Shown here: one piece after another, positions 44,275-52,448 of the stretch
Layout of the letters: each line of letters starts with the position of its first letter
How positions within the stretch are numbered: position 1 is the first letter of the stretch
Assembly: GCA_904419285.1 (NCBI GenBank)
Contig: CAJFQZ010000003.1
Location: 1 to 64,000, forward strand
Length of the DNA: 64,000 nt
Origin: Lachnospiraceae bacterium UBA1818
Lineage (GTDB): Bacteria; Bacillota; Clostridia; Lachnospirales; Lachnospiraceae
Direction of reading: 5' to 3'
The notes under the pieces: generated by a model
The model's database searches: none
What the model saw: only the letters and a program-made list of their open reading frames with translations
What the model was told of the DNA's origin: nothing
Position numbers and translations under genes: made by a program

Positions 44275-45432
44275 TCAGTGTCTCGTATATTTTCGAAGCA
44301 TCGGTACACAATTATATAGTGTTTCCAGCGTATAGTCAATTTCTTCTTTTGTTGTAAATTCCGACATGCTGAACCGCAGCGTCGCATCCAGATATTCCTT
44401 CGCCGCACCGATGCCCTTGAGCACTCCGCTGACTGCGGGGTGATTGGACGAACATGCAGATCCGGACGAGACGTAGATCCCTTTCTCCTCCAGTGCGTGC
44501 AGGAGCACCTCGCTGCGGATCCCCGCAATTCCGACACTGATGATATGGGGCGCGCTGCCCTCGTCTGTCAGGCCGTGGACTGTGGTGTTCTCGATCTTTG
44601 AGATCCCGTCCAGGAAATAACCTTTCAGCTCCCTCATCAGGGCAGTTTTCATATCAAGATCCTGGTAGATCATCCGGGCGGCAAGTCCGAGACCCGCGAT
44701 CCCCGGAACATTTTCCGTACCGGAACGGATATTCTTCTGCTGCTCTCCGCCGAACACGATCGGTTTGATCTTCACCTTATCCCCAATGTAGAGGAACCCG
44801 GTCCCCTTCGGTCCATGGATCTTGTGCCCGCTGGCAGTCAGCAGATCAATCTTCATGCGCTTCGGGTAAATATGATACTTGCCGAATCCCTGTACCGCAT
44901 CCGAGTGAAACAGGATGGAAGGATTGAATTTCTTCACGATCTCCGCTGCTTCCGCTACCGGCTGGACCGTGCCCACTTCATTATTCACATACATGACAGA
45001 TACCAGTATAGTCTCCGGACACAGAGCTTCTCTCAGCGCGTCCAGCTTGATCCTCCCGCTGGCATCCACCGGAAGATATGTGACGCGGAACCCTTCTTCT
45101 TCCTCAAGGTACCGCATCGTGTTCAGGATCGCCGGATGTTCGATGGAGGAAGTGATCAGATGGTTTCCCGCTCTTTTGTTCGCCCTGGCGCATCCGATCA
45201 GAGCCAGGTTGTCGCTCTCGGTTCCACCGGAGGTAAAGACGATCTCCTTTGCATTGACCTTGAGGATCTTCGCAAGAGTCTCCTTTGCATCCCGGATATA
45301 ATGCTCCGCCTCGACTCCCTTCCGATGCATGGAAGAAGGGTTTCCATAATCTCTGCACATTACTTTATATACCAGTTCTCCCACTTCCGGATAGCTCATC
45401 GTGGTGGCAGAATTGTCCAAATATACTTCCAT
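44275..45432 (-). CDS. Cysteine desulfurase (NifS/IscS type, ThiI partner)
   Basis: This 385-residue PLP enzyme releases sulfur from cysteine as a persulfide. The PLP Lys is in SASGHKIHGPKGTGFLY (near 203), the His/Asp cofactor contacts in FHSDAVQGFG, and the catalytic Cys in VSSGSACSSNHPAVSG (near 325). It lies directly upstream of thiI (75 bp), the arrangement seen for NifZ-ThiI in Bacillus, so tRNA thiolation is the likely job. A role in Fe-S assembly is possible, but no scaffold gene is adjacent. Confidence 0.93.
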   Translation of the reverse strand: MEVYLDNSATTMSYPEVGELVYKVMCRDYGNPSSMHRKGVEAEHYIRDAKETLAKILKVNAKEIVFTSGGTESDNLALIGCARANKRAGNHLITSSIEHPAILNTMRYLEEEEGFRVTYLPVDASGRIKLDALREALCPETILVSVMYVNNEVGTVQPVAEAAEIVKKFNPSILFHSDAVQGFGKYHIYPKRMKIDLLTASGHKIHGPKGTGFLYIGDKVKIKPIVFGGEQQKNIRSGTENVPGIAGLGLAARMIYQDLDMKTALMRELKGYFLDGISKIENTTVHGLTDEGSAPHIISVGIAGIRSEVLLHALEEKGIYVSSGSACSSNHPAVSGVLKGIGAAKEYLDATLRFSMSEFTTKEEIDYTLETLYNCVPMLRKYTRH

Positions 45433-45445
45433 TTTTGCCTTTCCT

Positions 45446-46213
45446 TTACTCTTTTCTTTCTATTAAACTATGTGCTCCGCTCTCGAGATGATACATCAGG
45501 ACAGACAGTGCTGTCAATCCCGCCGTCTCGGTCCGCAGGATCCGTCTCCCCAGCGTGATCGGCACCGCGCCTGCCTCCCGCGCACGCGCGATCTCCTCTT
45601 CCTCGAACCCGCCTTCCGGGCCGATAAAGACGCCGATGGACTGTCCAGGCCTGATCCCGTCGATCACCCGCGCCGTCTCCGCCATTCCCTCTTCCAGCTC
45701 GTAGGGAATGAGCACCACATCAAGATCTCCGGCAGTTTTCAGCGCCTCTGCAAAGGACATCACCCTTTTTACTTCTGGGATGATCCCTCTCCCGGACTGC
45801 TCAGCCGCGCCCCTGGCAATAGACTGCCAGCGGCTCTGCTTCTTCTCCGCCTTCTTTTCATCCAGCTTTGCCACAGACCGTTTTGCCGCAAAGGGGACGA
45901 TGCTGTAAGCGCCCAGCTCGACCGCCTTCTGAACGATCCATTCCATCTTATCCCCTTTGGGAAGCCCCTGAAACAGGAAGATCCTGGACGGAAGTTCTGT
46001 ATCTGCCGAGATTTCTTTTATAATGTCGAGGAAAGCTCCGCCGTTCTCATACTTCTCTATACAGCAGAGATACAAACTGCCGTTCCCGTCAGTAATCCTG
46101 ATATCCTCACCGGGCTTCATGCGCAGCACGTTTTTAATGTGATTGACGTCCTTTCCTTCCATAAAGATCTTATTGTCTCTGATCTGCGAAGGTTCTACAA
46201 AAAAATTCTGCAT
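45446..46213 (-). CDS. rsmE: 16S rRNA m3U1498 methyltransferase RsmE
   Basis: This 255-residue SPOUT-class enzyme methylates U1498 of 16S rRNA. It starts at ATG 46213 (MQNFFVEPSQI), 8 nt after GAGGA, and shares one base with the prmA stop (TGATG). The N-terminal PUA-like domain (about 1-70) precedes the knotted SAM site with IGVFIGPEGGFEEEEI and ITLGRRILRTETAGLTAL (near 195-240). The prmA-rsmE pairing is conserved in Firmicutes. Confidence 0.95.
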   Translation of the reverse strand: MQNFFVEPSQIRDNKIFMEGKDVNHIKNVLRMKPGEDIRITDGNGSLYLCCIEKYENGGAFLDIIKEISADTELPSRIFLFQGLPKGDKMEWIVQKAVELGAYSIVPFAAKRSVAKLDEKKAEKKQSRWQSIARGAAEQSGRGIIPEVKRVMSFAEALKTAGDLDVVLIPYELEEGMAETARVIDGIRPGQSIGVFIGPEGGFEEEEIARAREAGAVPITLGRRILRTETAGLTALSVLMYHLESGAHSLIERKE

Positions 46214-47166
46214 CAGTTCTTCCTCGCTGTCACACAGACCCACTCGCCCTGATACGTCACATCAAGGACTTCCAGGCCTGCAGCTTTCACCGCATCCACT
46301 ACTGTCTGTTCCTTATCATCTATAATACCGCTGGTAATATAGATGCCGCCCGGCTTCAGCTGATCCACGATGACCGGAGTGAGCTGTGTCAGGACATCAG
46401 CAAGGATATTTGCCGCGACAATGTCATAACATCCGTATCCGACTCTGTCCTGTATCTCCTTGTCATCAATAATATTGCCGATCATAACCTCATATCTGTC
46501 TCTGGAGATCCCGTTCACCTCCATATTCTCATGAGTTGCGTCAATGGCACACGGATCCAGATCCGTGCCCACAGAATAAGCCGCGCCGAACTTCAGGGCA
46601 AGCATACCCAGAATGCCGCTTCCGCATCCCACGTCAAGGATCCTTGTCTGATCTGTCACATATTTCCTGATCTGCCGGATGCACAGCTGGGTGGTCTCAT
46701 GCATTCCCGTTCCGAACGCCGTGCCCGGATCGATATGGATGATCATCTTATCCTCATCTTCCGGTTTGACATCTTCCCAGGACGGGATGATCAGAATGTC
46801 GTCCACATAGAACTGATGAAAATACTGTTTCCAGTTATTCACCCAGTCAACATCTTCTGTCTGAGATTCTTCGATCGTGCACTCTCCTACATCCACATAC
46901 GTGGACATTTCCTTCAGTTCTTTTCTTACGTCGGCAAGGACCTTCTCCTTGTCCTCATCTTCCTCAAGATAAAAGCTGAGATATGCCACTCCGTCGTCCG
47001 CCCCGATCTCGGGCAGAATATCTACAAACATCTGCTCCTTATCAGACTGAGTGAGCGGGATACGGTCCTCGATCTCCACTCCCTGTATTCCCAGATCCAT
47101 CAGCATGCTGCTGACGATATCCTCCGCTTCTGTCGTCGTTTTCAGACGGAATCTGTTCCATTTCAT
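46213..47166 (-). CDS. prmA: Ribosomal protein L11 methyltransferase
   Basis: This 317-residue SAM-dependent enzyme trimethylates ribosomal protein L11. The N-terminal substrate-recognition domain (about 1-100) is followed by a Rossmann domain with the conserved DPGTAFGTGMHETT (near 145-158), ILDVGCGSGILGMLALK (near 178-194) and VAANILADVL. The ribosome site is AGGAGG. It leads the prmA-rsmE pair. Confidence 0.96.
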   Translation of the reverse strand: MKWNRFRLKTTTEAEDIVSSMLMDLGIQGVEIEDRIPLTQSDKEQMFVDILPEIGADDGVAYLSFYLEEDEDKEKVLADVRKELKEMSTYVDVGECTIEESQTEDVDWVNNWKQYFHQFYVDDILIIPSWEDVKPEDEDKMIIHIDPGTAFGTGMHETTQLCIRQIRKYVTDQTRILDVGCGSGILGMLALKFGAAYSVGTDLDPCAIDATHENMEVNGISRDRYEVMIGNIIDDKEIQDRVGYGCYDIVAANILADVLTQLTPVIVDQLKPGGIYITSGIIDDKEQTVVDAVKAAGLEVLDVTYQGEWVCVTARKN

Positions 47167-47232
47167 TCCGTTCCTGCCTCCTGTTCTTTCTTGTTTTCTT
47201 GATTTGTCCTATGTCACTTTTCCTGTATCCTG

Positions 47233-48144
47233 TCATTCTGTCTCGGTGCCGGGCTCCTGAAACCAGATATTAAGATCCACATTTGCATTGATCCCCGGAA
47301 CTGTGCCTGTCTCGCTGTACTGCCAGATCTCATACTCGTACGGACACTGGGGCACATCGTGATAATCAGCGTACCAGAAATCATATCCTTCCAGCTCATC
47401 CATATCAAGCGTGAATGCCATCCACTTCATATTTGCATAGATCATGGGATCATACCCTGACTGCTCGATCGTATCGCAGAAGACCTTACAGTAATTGGTG
47501 AATTCCTGCCTTGTATTGCCATCTGTCCGCGCGGTGTCCCCCTTGATCTCTTCTGTATCGTACACAACAGGTCCGTAAATCTCATATCCCCGGATGTGCT
47601 TTAAAACAAACTCTGCCTCTTCTACTGCCTCCCCCGGTGTTATCGCCTGGGAGAAAAAATATACGCCCACATCAAGACCTGCGTCAAGCGCACCCTGAAC
47701 ATTCTGATCAAACATATCGTCCAGCACCAGTTCCCCGGTCTCACCATAGGCGCGGTACCCAAGCCGGACGATCACAAATTCGATCCCGCTTTCGCGCACC
47801 TGCTTCCAGTCGATATCCTCGCCCTGGAATTCTGACACGTCAATGCCCATCCTGGAAACAGTTCCGGTTTTCTCATCTTTATAGGATTTAAACCCTGTCT
47901 CCTCATCTGTGTGAAGATTTGCAAAATCATAGGTATTCCGCGGAGCCTTCTCCTGCAGTTCGGACCGGTATGTATTCCCTTCCACGTCCTGAAAAACAAA
48001 GAATTCTTTTCCGTCTTTTTCTTCTATCTGAACACCTGTCGTACTACCCTGCTTGTCCGCATCTTCCTCCCGTGTCCCCTGCACACAGGCTGAGAGTAGC
48101 AGCGCGCAGCAAAGCACGGGGAACAATATCTTCCTTTTCTTCAT
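47233..48144 (-). CDS. GH25 muramidase-fold lipoprotein
   Basis: This 303-residue lipoprotein starts at ATG 48144 (MKKRKILFPVLCC). The lipobox is LLLSACV, so Cys near residue 19 is the lipidation site. The acidic linker region (about 25-95) is followed by a glycoside hydrolase family 25 domain (about 100-300). Conserved landmarks are GIDVSEFQGEDIDW, FVIVRLGYRAYG, VYFFSQA, VVYDTEE (catalytic Asp/Glu) and FWYADY...YEIWQYS. It probably cleaves peptidoglycan MurNAc-GlcNAc bonds at the outer face of the membrane. The promoter is at 48231-48259. It is not phage-like in context. Confidence 0.9.
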   Translation of the reverse strand: MKKRKILFPVLCCALLLSACVQGTREEDADKQGSTTGVQIEEKDGKEFFVFQDVEGNTYRSELQEKAPRNTYDFANLHTDEETGFKSYKDEKTGTVSRMGIDVSEFQGEDIDWKQVRESGIEFVIVRLGYRAYGETGELVLDDMFDQNVQGALDAGLDVGVYFFSQAITPGEAVEEAEFVLKHIRGYEIYGPVVYDTEEIKGDTARTDGNTRQEFTNYCKVFCDTIEQSGYDPMIYANMKWMAFTLDMDELEGYDFWYADYHDVPQCPYEYEIWQYSETGTVPGINANVDLNIWFQEPGTETE

Positions 48145-48230
48145 AACTCCCTGCTGTCCTTCTTGTTTTCTCACGGGATCCAGCGCCCCACTCCATGATA
48201 CCACACCTGAAACAGCGCTGTCCTCACATT

Positions 48231-48259
48231 AGGATATAACGATTCTGCGCCGCTTGCAA
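48231..48259 (-). promoter_or_regulatory. Promoter of the GH25 lipoprotein gene
   Basis: TTGCAA-17 bp-TATCCT on the minus strand, ~85 bp upstream of the start codon. Confidence 0.5.
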
Positions 48260-48303
48260 GGTATTTTTCGATCTGCCTCCGAAACCTTCTGATTCCCGGC
48301 AGT

Positions 48304-48738
48304 TTACCCTTTTTCCACCGTCATCTCGTCTCCGGATTTTATCCTGCCGCCGTGGATCACCCTTGCAAAAACTCCTTCCCGCGGCATGATACATTCTCCC
48401 ATTTTCTGAAAGATAGCGCATCCGTGATGACATTCCTTGCCAATCTGTGTCATCTCCAGTACAACATCATTGCACCGCAGACGCGTCCCCACCGGAAGGG
48501 ACCGGAAGTCGATCCCGCGCACGACAAGATTTTCACCGAAGGCGCCGTTTTCCACCTCTGCTCCTCTGTTTCTGAATTCTTCGATCTTATCATAGGAGAG
48601 AAGGCTGACCTGGCGGTGCCATTTGCCCGCATGCGCATCTCCCCGGATGCCAAAGTCCTCTATAAAAATACCTTCTCCCGCATCTGTTTTCTGTGTTCCC
48701 TTTGCCGGGCTTGTACAGACCGCGATCACCTCGCCCAT
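48304..48738 (-). CDS. Stand-alone MOSC-domain protein
   Basis: This 144-residue protein is a single MOSC (molybdenum cofactor sulfurase C-terminal) beta-barrel with GIRGDAHAGKWHRQVSLLS, NGAFGENLVVRGIDF and the conserved Cys segment IGKECHHGCAIF (near 105). MOSC proteins bind and transfer sulfur for molybdenum enzymes. It follows moaA by 3 bp and is the last gene of the moaC-mog-moaA-MOSC cluster. Its partner enzyme is not in the window. Confidence 0.9.
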   Translation of the reverse strand: MGEVIAVCTSPAKGTQKTDAGEGIFIEDFGIRGDAHAGKWHRQVSLLSYDKIEEFRNRGAEVENGAFGENLVVRGIDFRSLPVGTRLRCNDVVLEMTQIGKECHHGCAIFQKMGECIMPREGVFARVIHGGRIKSGDEMTVEKG

Positions 48739-48741
48739 TCT

Positions 48742-49737
48742 TCATCCTCCAATCCTTGACATTTCGCTTTTTTCTAAACTCTGCTTTTCCTCTTCTGTCA
48801 TCGCTTCTCCGTCAGCAAAATGATGACGCGCCGGTTTCCGGTAAATCGCCCTGCGCATCGCTGTCTTAATCTGAGCATCTTCCGCGCCGCTGCGCATCAG
48901 CCCCCTGATATCCGTTCCGCCGCCGTACTGAAGACAGGGCTTCAGCACGCCCGTGGATGTCAGTCTGATCCGGTTGCAGGAATCACAGAACTGGTGGGAC
49001 ACCGCACTGATGAAGCCGATCCGTGCCCGGAATCCGGGAAACTGCACATACGATGCAGGCCCATTTCCCAGCTGTCCACTGTAATCCTCAGCTCTTCCGA
49101 AAGCACGCTCCAGCACTCCCAGAACCTCGTCACTGCTCCTGCCCCTGAACTGTTTTCCCAGTCCCACAGGCATCATCTCAATGAAGCGGACTTCGGCTCT
49201 GCCGTCTCTGGCAAGCTCGGCAAGACCGATCCAGTCGCTTTCATCCGTTCTGTCCATGGGAACACAGTTTACTTTCACATGGAGTTCAGGGAAGGCAAGA
49301 GCAGCCTCCAGGCCTTCAAGCGCACTGTTCAGTCTTCCTCCCCGGGTAAGTTCACAATATTTTTCCTCATTCAGAGTATCAATGCTGATATTGACTCCAT
49401 CCATGCCGCATGAAACTAATTCGTTTATATTATCTTTTAAAAATATCCCATTTGTTGTGAGCGTAACCTGCTCTATCCCTTTCAGCCTCTTGATCATTCC
49501 CAGCAGTTCCGGAAGATTTTTCCTTGCCAGCGGTTCGCCGCCGGTCAGCTTTATCTTCGATATTCCCAGGCCTGCGCCGATACGGCAGATCCGCTCGATC
49601 TCATCAAAGGTAAGGATCTGGCTGTGCGCAATACTCTGCACTCCCTCCGGCGGCATACAGTAGATGCAGCGCAGATTGCATCTGTCTGTGACCGACACTC
49701 GCATATATTCAATTTTTCTTCCATATCGATCCTGCAT
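48742..49737 (-). CDS. moaA: GTP 3',8-cyclase MoaA
   Basis: This radical-SAM enzyme starts molybdopterin synthesis by converting GTP to 3',8-cyclo-GTP. From ATG 49737 (MQDRYGRKIEYMRVS; AAGGA 9 nt upstream) the N-terminal cluster is Cys20, Cys24 and Cys27 (CNLRCIYC). The C-terminal cluster is in CDSCNRIRLTSTGVLKPCL (near 250-268). The GTP-contacting GG motif expected at the extreme C-terminus is seen as ...RIGG. 331 residues, normal. Confidence 0.95.
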   Translation of the reverse strand: MQDRYGRKIEYMRVSVTDRCNLRCIYCMPPEGVQSIAHSQILTFDEIERICRIGAGLGISKIKLTGGEPLARKNLPELLGMIKRLKGIEQVTLTTNGIFLKDNINELVSCGMDGVNISIDTLNEEKYCELTRGGRLNSALEGLEAALAFPELHVKVNCVPMDRTDESDWIGLAELARDGRAEVRFIEMMPVGLGKQFRGRSSDEVLGVLERAFGRAEDYSGQLGNGPASYVQFPGFRARIGFISAVSHQFCDSCNRIRLTSTGVLKPCLQYGGGTDIRGLMRSGAEDAQIKTAMRRAIYRKPARHHFADGEAMTEEEKQSLEKSEMSRIGG

Positions 49738-49846
49738 GGCCCGACATCCTTCCCGTTCAATTCTCTTCATATTATATAGTTCGGTTCTCCCCGGAACCAC
49801 TCAGAAATGTTCCTCCAGTTTCTGCCGCCTCCGGAACCGCTGCACG

Positions 49847-50347
49847 CTATCGCGCGCATTCTCCCGCACGTCCGGTAAGGATCTCAAGTCCATGCTGAAG
49901 AGACGGGAGCACCGCTTCCAGATTCTCCTTCGCCGCCTTCGGACTTCCCGGAAGATTGACGATCAGCGTGCTGTTCCGGATCACAGAGGCTCCTCTGCTT
50001 AGCATTGCGCGGGGTGTGATCTTGAGCGAGGCGAGTCTCATCGCCTCCGCGATCCCCGGCGCATTTCTTGTCGCCACTGCCAGCGTCGCTTCAGGAGTAC
50101 AGTCTCTTGGAGAAAATCCCGTTCCTCCCGTCGTGAAAATAATATCCATTTTATCGTCATCACATAATTTACATAAATATTTTTCAATTTCTTTCTGTTC
50201 ATCCGGAAGCAGTTTCGTTTTCTGTACGTCATATCCTGCGTCTCGAAGAATTTCACAGACAAGGGGACCGCTTTTGTCCTCCCGCTCTCCCGCATACCCT
50301 TTATCGCTTAAGGTGACGACCGCAGCCTTCCATTTCCTGTTCTCCAT
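49847..50347 (-). CDS. MogA/MoaB-family molybdopterin adenylyltransferase
   Basis: This 166-residue MPT-binding fold protein has VTLSDKGYAGEREDKSGP (about residues 10-27), the FTTGGTGFSPRDCTPEA loop (near 72-88) and SRGASVIRNSTLIVNLPGSPKAA (near 115-140). These catalyse adenylation of molybdopterin before metal insertion. It lies between moaC and moaA. MogA and MoaB cannot be separated from sequence alone. Confidence 0.92.
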   Translation of the reverse strand: MENRKWKAAVVTLSDKGYAGEREDKSGPLVCEILRDAGYDVQKTKLLPDEQKEIEKYLCKLCDDDKMDIIFTTGGTGFSPRDCTPEATLAVATRNAPGIAEAMRLASLKITPRAMLSRGASVIRNSTLIVNLPGSPKAAKENLEAVLPSLQHGLEILTGRAGECAR

Positions 50348-50364
50348 AACACGATTCCTTCCCT

Positions 50365-50877
50365 TTATAAGATGTCAAGTTCTTTCCGGGCTTTTCCGCC
50401 GCGTATTCCATTGTACACATCGCCGCTCTTTCCCCCTGTCTTTTTCACAAGACAGATTTCTCCGATCTCCATCTTCTTATCCATCGCCTTGCACATGTCA
50501 TAGACAGTGAGCAGTGCGACGCTCACTCCCGTCAGCGCTTCCATCTCCACGCCGGTCTTTCCGGTCACTTTCACAGTGCAGGTGCAGATGACTGAACACT
50601 CCTCCTGATCCATTTCAAAATTGATCCTGCAGTTTGTGATGGGAAGGATATGGCACATGGGAATAAGTTCTGAAGTTCTCTTTGCCCCCATAATGCCTGC
50701 CGTCGCTGCAACTCCCAGGACATCGCCCTTTGCTGCAGTTCCCTCTCTGATCGTCCGGAATACCTCCCGGTTCACAAAGATCCTGCCCTCCGCTGTGGCT
50801 TCCCTGACTGTGTCCTTCTTTTCGGTAACATCCACCATAACCGCCTTGCCGTTATCATCAAAATGTGTAAGCCCCAT
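50365..50877 (-). CDS. moaC: Cyclic pyranopterin monophosphate synthase MoaC
   Basis: This 170-residue enzyme completes cPMP formation from MoaA's product. Conserved segments are [47 protein letters not shown] (split about 45-80), [27 protein letters not shown] (about 110-135) and [14 protein letters not shown] near the end, with the catalytic Lys and Asp. Leads the moaC-mog-moaA-MOSC order. moaD, moaE and molybdate transport genes are not seen here. Confidence 0.95.
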   Translation of the reverse strand: MGLTHFDDNGKAVMVDVTEKKDTVREATAEGRIFVNREVFRTIREGTAAKGDVLGVAATAGIMGAKRTSELIPMCHILPITNCRINFEMDQEECSVICTCTVKVTGKTGVEMEALTGVSVALLTVYDMCKAMDKKMEIGEICLVKKTGGKSGDVYNGIRGGKARKELDIL

Positions 50878-50898
50878 TACTGTCTTCCTCTCTCTGAT

Positions 50899-51237
50899 TT
50901 ATAGTTCATCCTCCAGGATCTCCTCCAGCTTCTCCAGGAACGACTCTTCCCCGATCGTATTCAATTTCCAGAAGACCGCCTGGCTTCCCCCGGCAGTGAT
51001 CGCCGAGAGATGGATCTCCTCCCCCGCCTGGAAAAGCGTAACACTCATGCTCAGCCGGTTACCGCCTGACCAGCTGTAGCGCTCAAAGACACGGACGCTG
51101 CACCTGCTGCCTCCTGCTTCAAAATCACTCTGGTCCTCCATCGAAGCTGATACACTTCCGTTGATGATTCCCTCCTCGATCTTTTCCAGAAGCCTGTCAA
51201 AATCATTGTGATAGAAAGTACGCTCCAGTTTTGCCAT
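50899..51237 (-). CDS. DUF6054-family protein
   Basis: This 112-residue soluble protein has MAKLERTFYHNDFDRLLEKIEEGI and a mixed alpha/beta body with YSWSGGNRLSMSVTLFQ. I recall this pattern as DUF6054, a family of unknown role in Clostridia. It starts 21 bp before moaC and may be co-transcribed with the molybdenum-cofactor genes or with the M50 gene upstream. No catalytic motif is visible. Confidence 0.65.
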   Translation of the reverse strand: MAKLERTFYHNDFDRLLEKIEEGIINGSVSASMEDQSDFEAGGSRCSVRVFERYSWSGGNRLSMSVTLFQAGEEIHLSAITAGGSQAVFWKLNTIGEESFLEKLEEILEDEL

Positions 51238-51260
51238 AAGATATCCCCCGCTTTCTCTTT

Positions 51261-52427
51261 TTAAACCCTGTCTTTCTCCTGCCGTTTTTCATCCGCCAGA
51301 TCCATAAGTTCCCTTTCACTCTGTGCATCTCCTGCATAGGGATATGACCTGGCGTTTTTTTCAAAACTCTCCCTGAGCTTCTCTGCCTTATGTATATCAT
51401 TTTCTCTCAGCAGCGCATAAGCGTATTCTGTCCGTATCACAGACAGATAATTTTTCATCTGTTTTGCCGCACGCTGAATCTGACTGTCCTCCCACTGTTC
51501 AAGGATCTCTTCTCTCTGCGCCCCTGCAAGCTCACAGTAGATCAGGTCCGCTGTCAGGAGAAAACGGTATATTCCAAGCATCGCAGAATCCATTTTCAAC
51601 ATTTTCGTGATCAATTCAGCCGTCTCTTCAAATGCATGCTCATCCATCAGCCGGTTGGCCGTCAGTACTGCACAGGAAGACGCCATTGTATACTTCATTT
51701 TCTCCTCGTCCGGCATCCGGAACCATTCCGCCGGCATATCTTTTAACCGTATTCCCTCTGCCTGCTGCTCAGCCACACTCATCTGCAGCCAGAAGGCTTG
51801 GAGCTCACCTTCATTCTTCCCGATATCAGCGATATTGCTCCCATCATTGTTCACCATGCCAAGCTTCAGCGGAATGCCGTTTACTGCTCCCAGCCAGATT
51901 CCGGCAATGGCTGTCATGATAAAAAATGCAGACAGATACCAGTTTCCCCTCCAGATCCAATAGAAACACAGACACAGAGCCGATGTAAGGAAATTCATCA
52001 GAACTCCTCCGAGATTGTAGAGGACATAAGGCATTCCGTTTTCCGTCAGCTCCGGCGGAGTCATCAGGCACTGTCCTCCCGTGCCGGCAAGGGAGAAACG
52101 CTTAAAGCAGATCTTTCCCTCCTGTCTGATCCACATCAGGCTTCCGATGCGGTAAGACGAGAAGCCGTATCCGCTCAACAGACCACATACGAGATGTCCT
52201 GCCTCATGAAACGCTCCCTGTAGAAAAAAAGCAATATAAATCAGAAACACAAGATAAAGGAGCCGGAACAGAAATCTGCCCGATCCCGCCTGCCCGGCTC
52301 CGGTTTTATCGAGAACTGCTCCGAGCAGCCAGCCGCATAACAATCCGGCCAGAATGGCGGTCAGAATGATTCCGGCCTTTCCCACCAGCCGTTTTATATC
52401 TTTTTTGTTTTTCTTTTTGTCTTTCAT
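51261..52427 (-). CDS. M50-type membrane metalloprotease with helical C-terminal tail
   Basis: This 388-residue protein starts at ATG 52427 (MKDKKKNKKDIKRL), with AGGAG 5 nt away. Residues ~15-185 are polytopic membrane with the zinc motif HEAGH (near 80) and a second conserved site YNLGGVLMN (near 137), typical of site-2-type intramembrane proteases. The ~200-residue C-terminal part is soluble, helical and TPR-like (about 205-370), with no further membrane segment. Such proteases cleave membrane-bound regulators; the substrate is unknown. It lies 21 bp after the Rpn-type gene and 23 bp before DUF6054. Confidence 0.8.
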   Translation of the reverse strand: MKDKKKNKKDIKRLVGKAGIILTAILAGLLCGWLLGAVLDKTGAGQAGSGRFLFRLLYLVFLIYIAFFLQGAFHEAGHLVCGLLSGYGFSSYRIGSLMWIRQEGKICFKRFSLAGTGGQCLMTPPELTENGMPYVLYNLGGVLMNFLTSALCLCFYWIWRGNWYLSAFFIMTAIAGIWLGAVNGIPLKLGMVNNDGSNIADIGKNEGELQAFWLQMSVAEQQAEGIRLKDMPAEWFRMPDEEKMKYTMASSCAVLTANRLMDEHAFEETAELITKMLKMDSAMLGIYRFLLTADLIYCELAGAQREEILEQWEDSQIQRAAKQMKNYLSVIRTEYAYALLRENDIHKAEKLRESFEKNARSYPYAGDAQSERELMDLADEKRQEKDRV

Positions 52428-52448
52428 CGTATCTCCTGCCAATACGTT

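Noticed and set aside
46213-46243. Earlier start of rsmE inside prmA
   Set aside because: The 10 extra residues have no family support and ATG 46213 has a good ribosome site.
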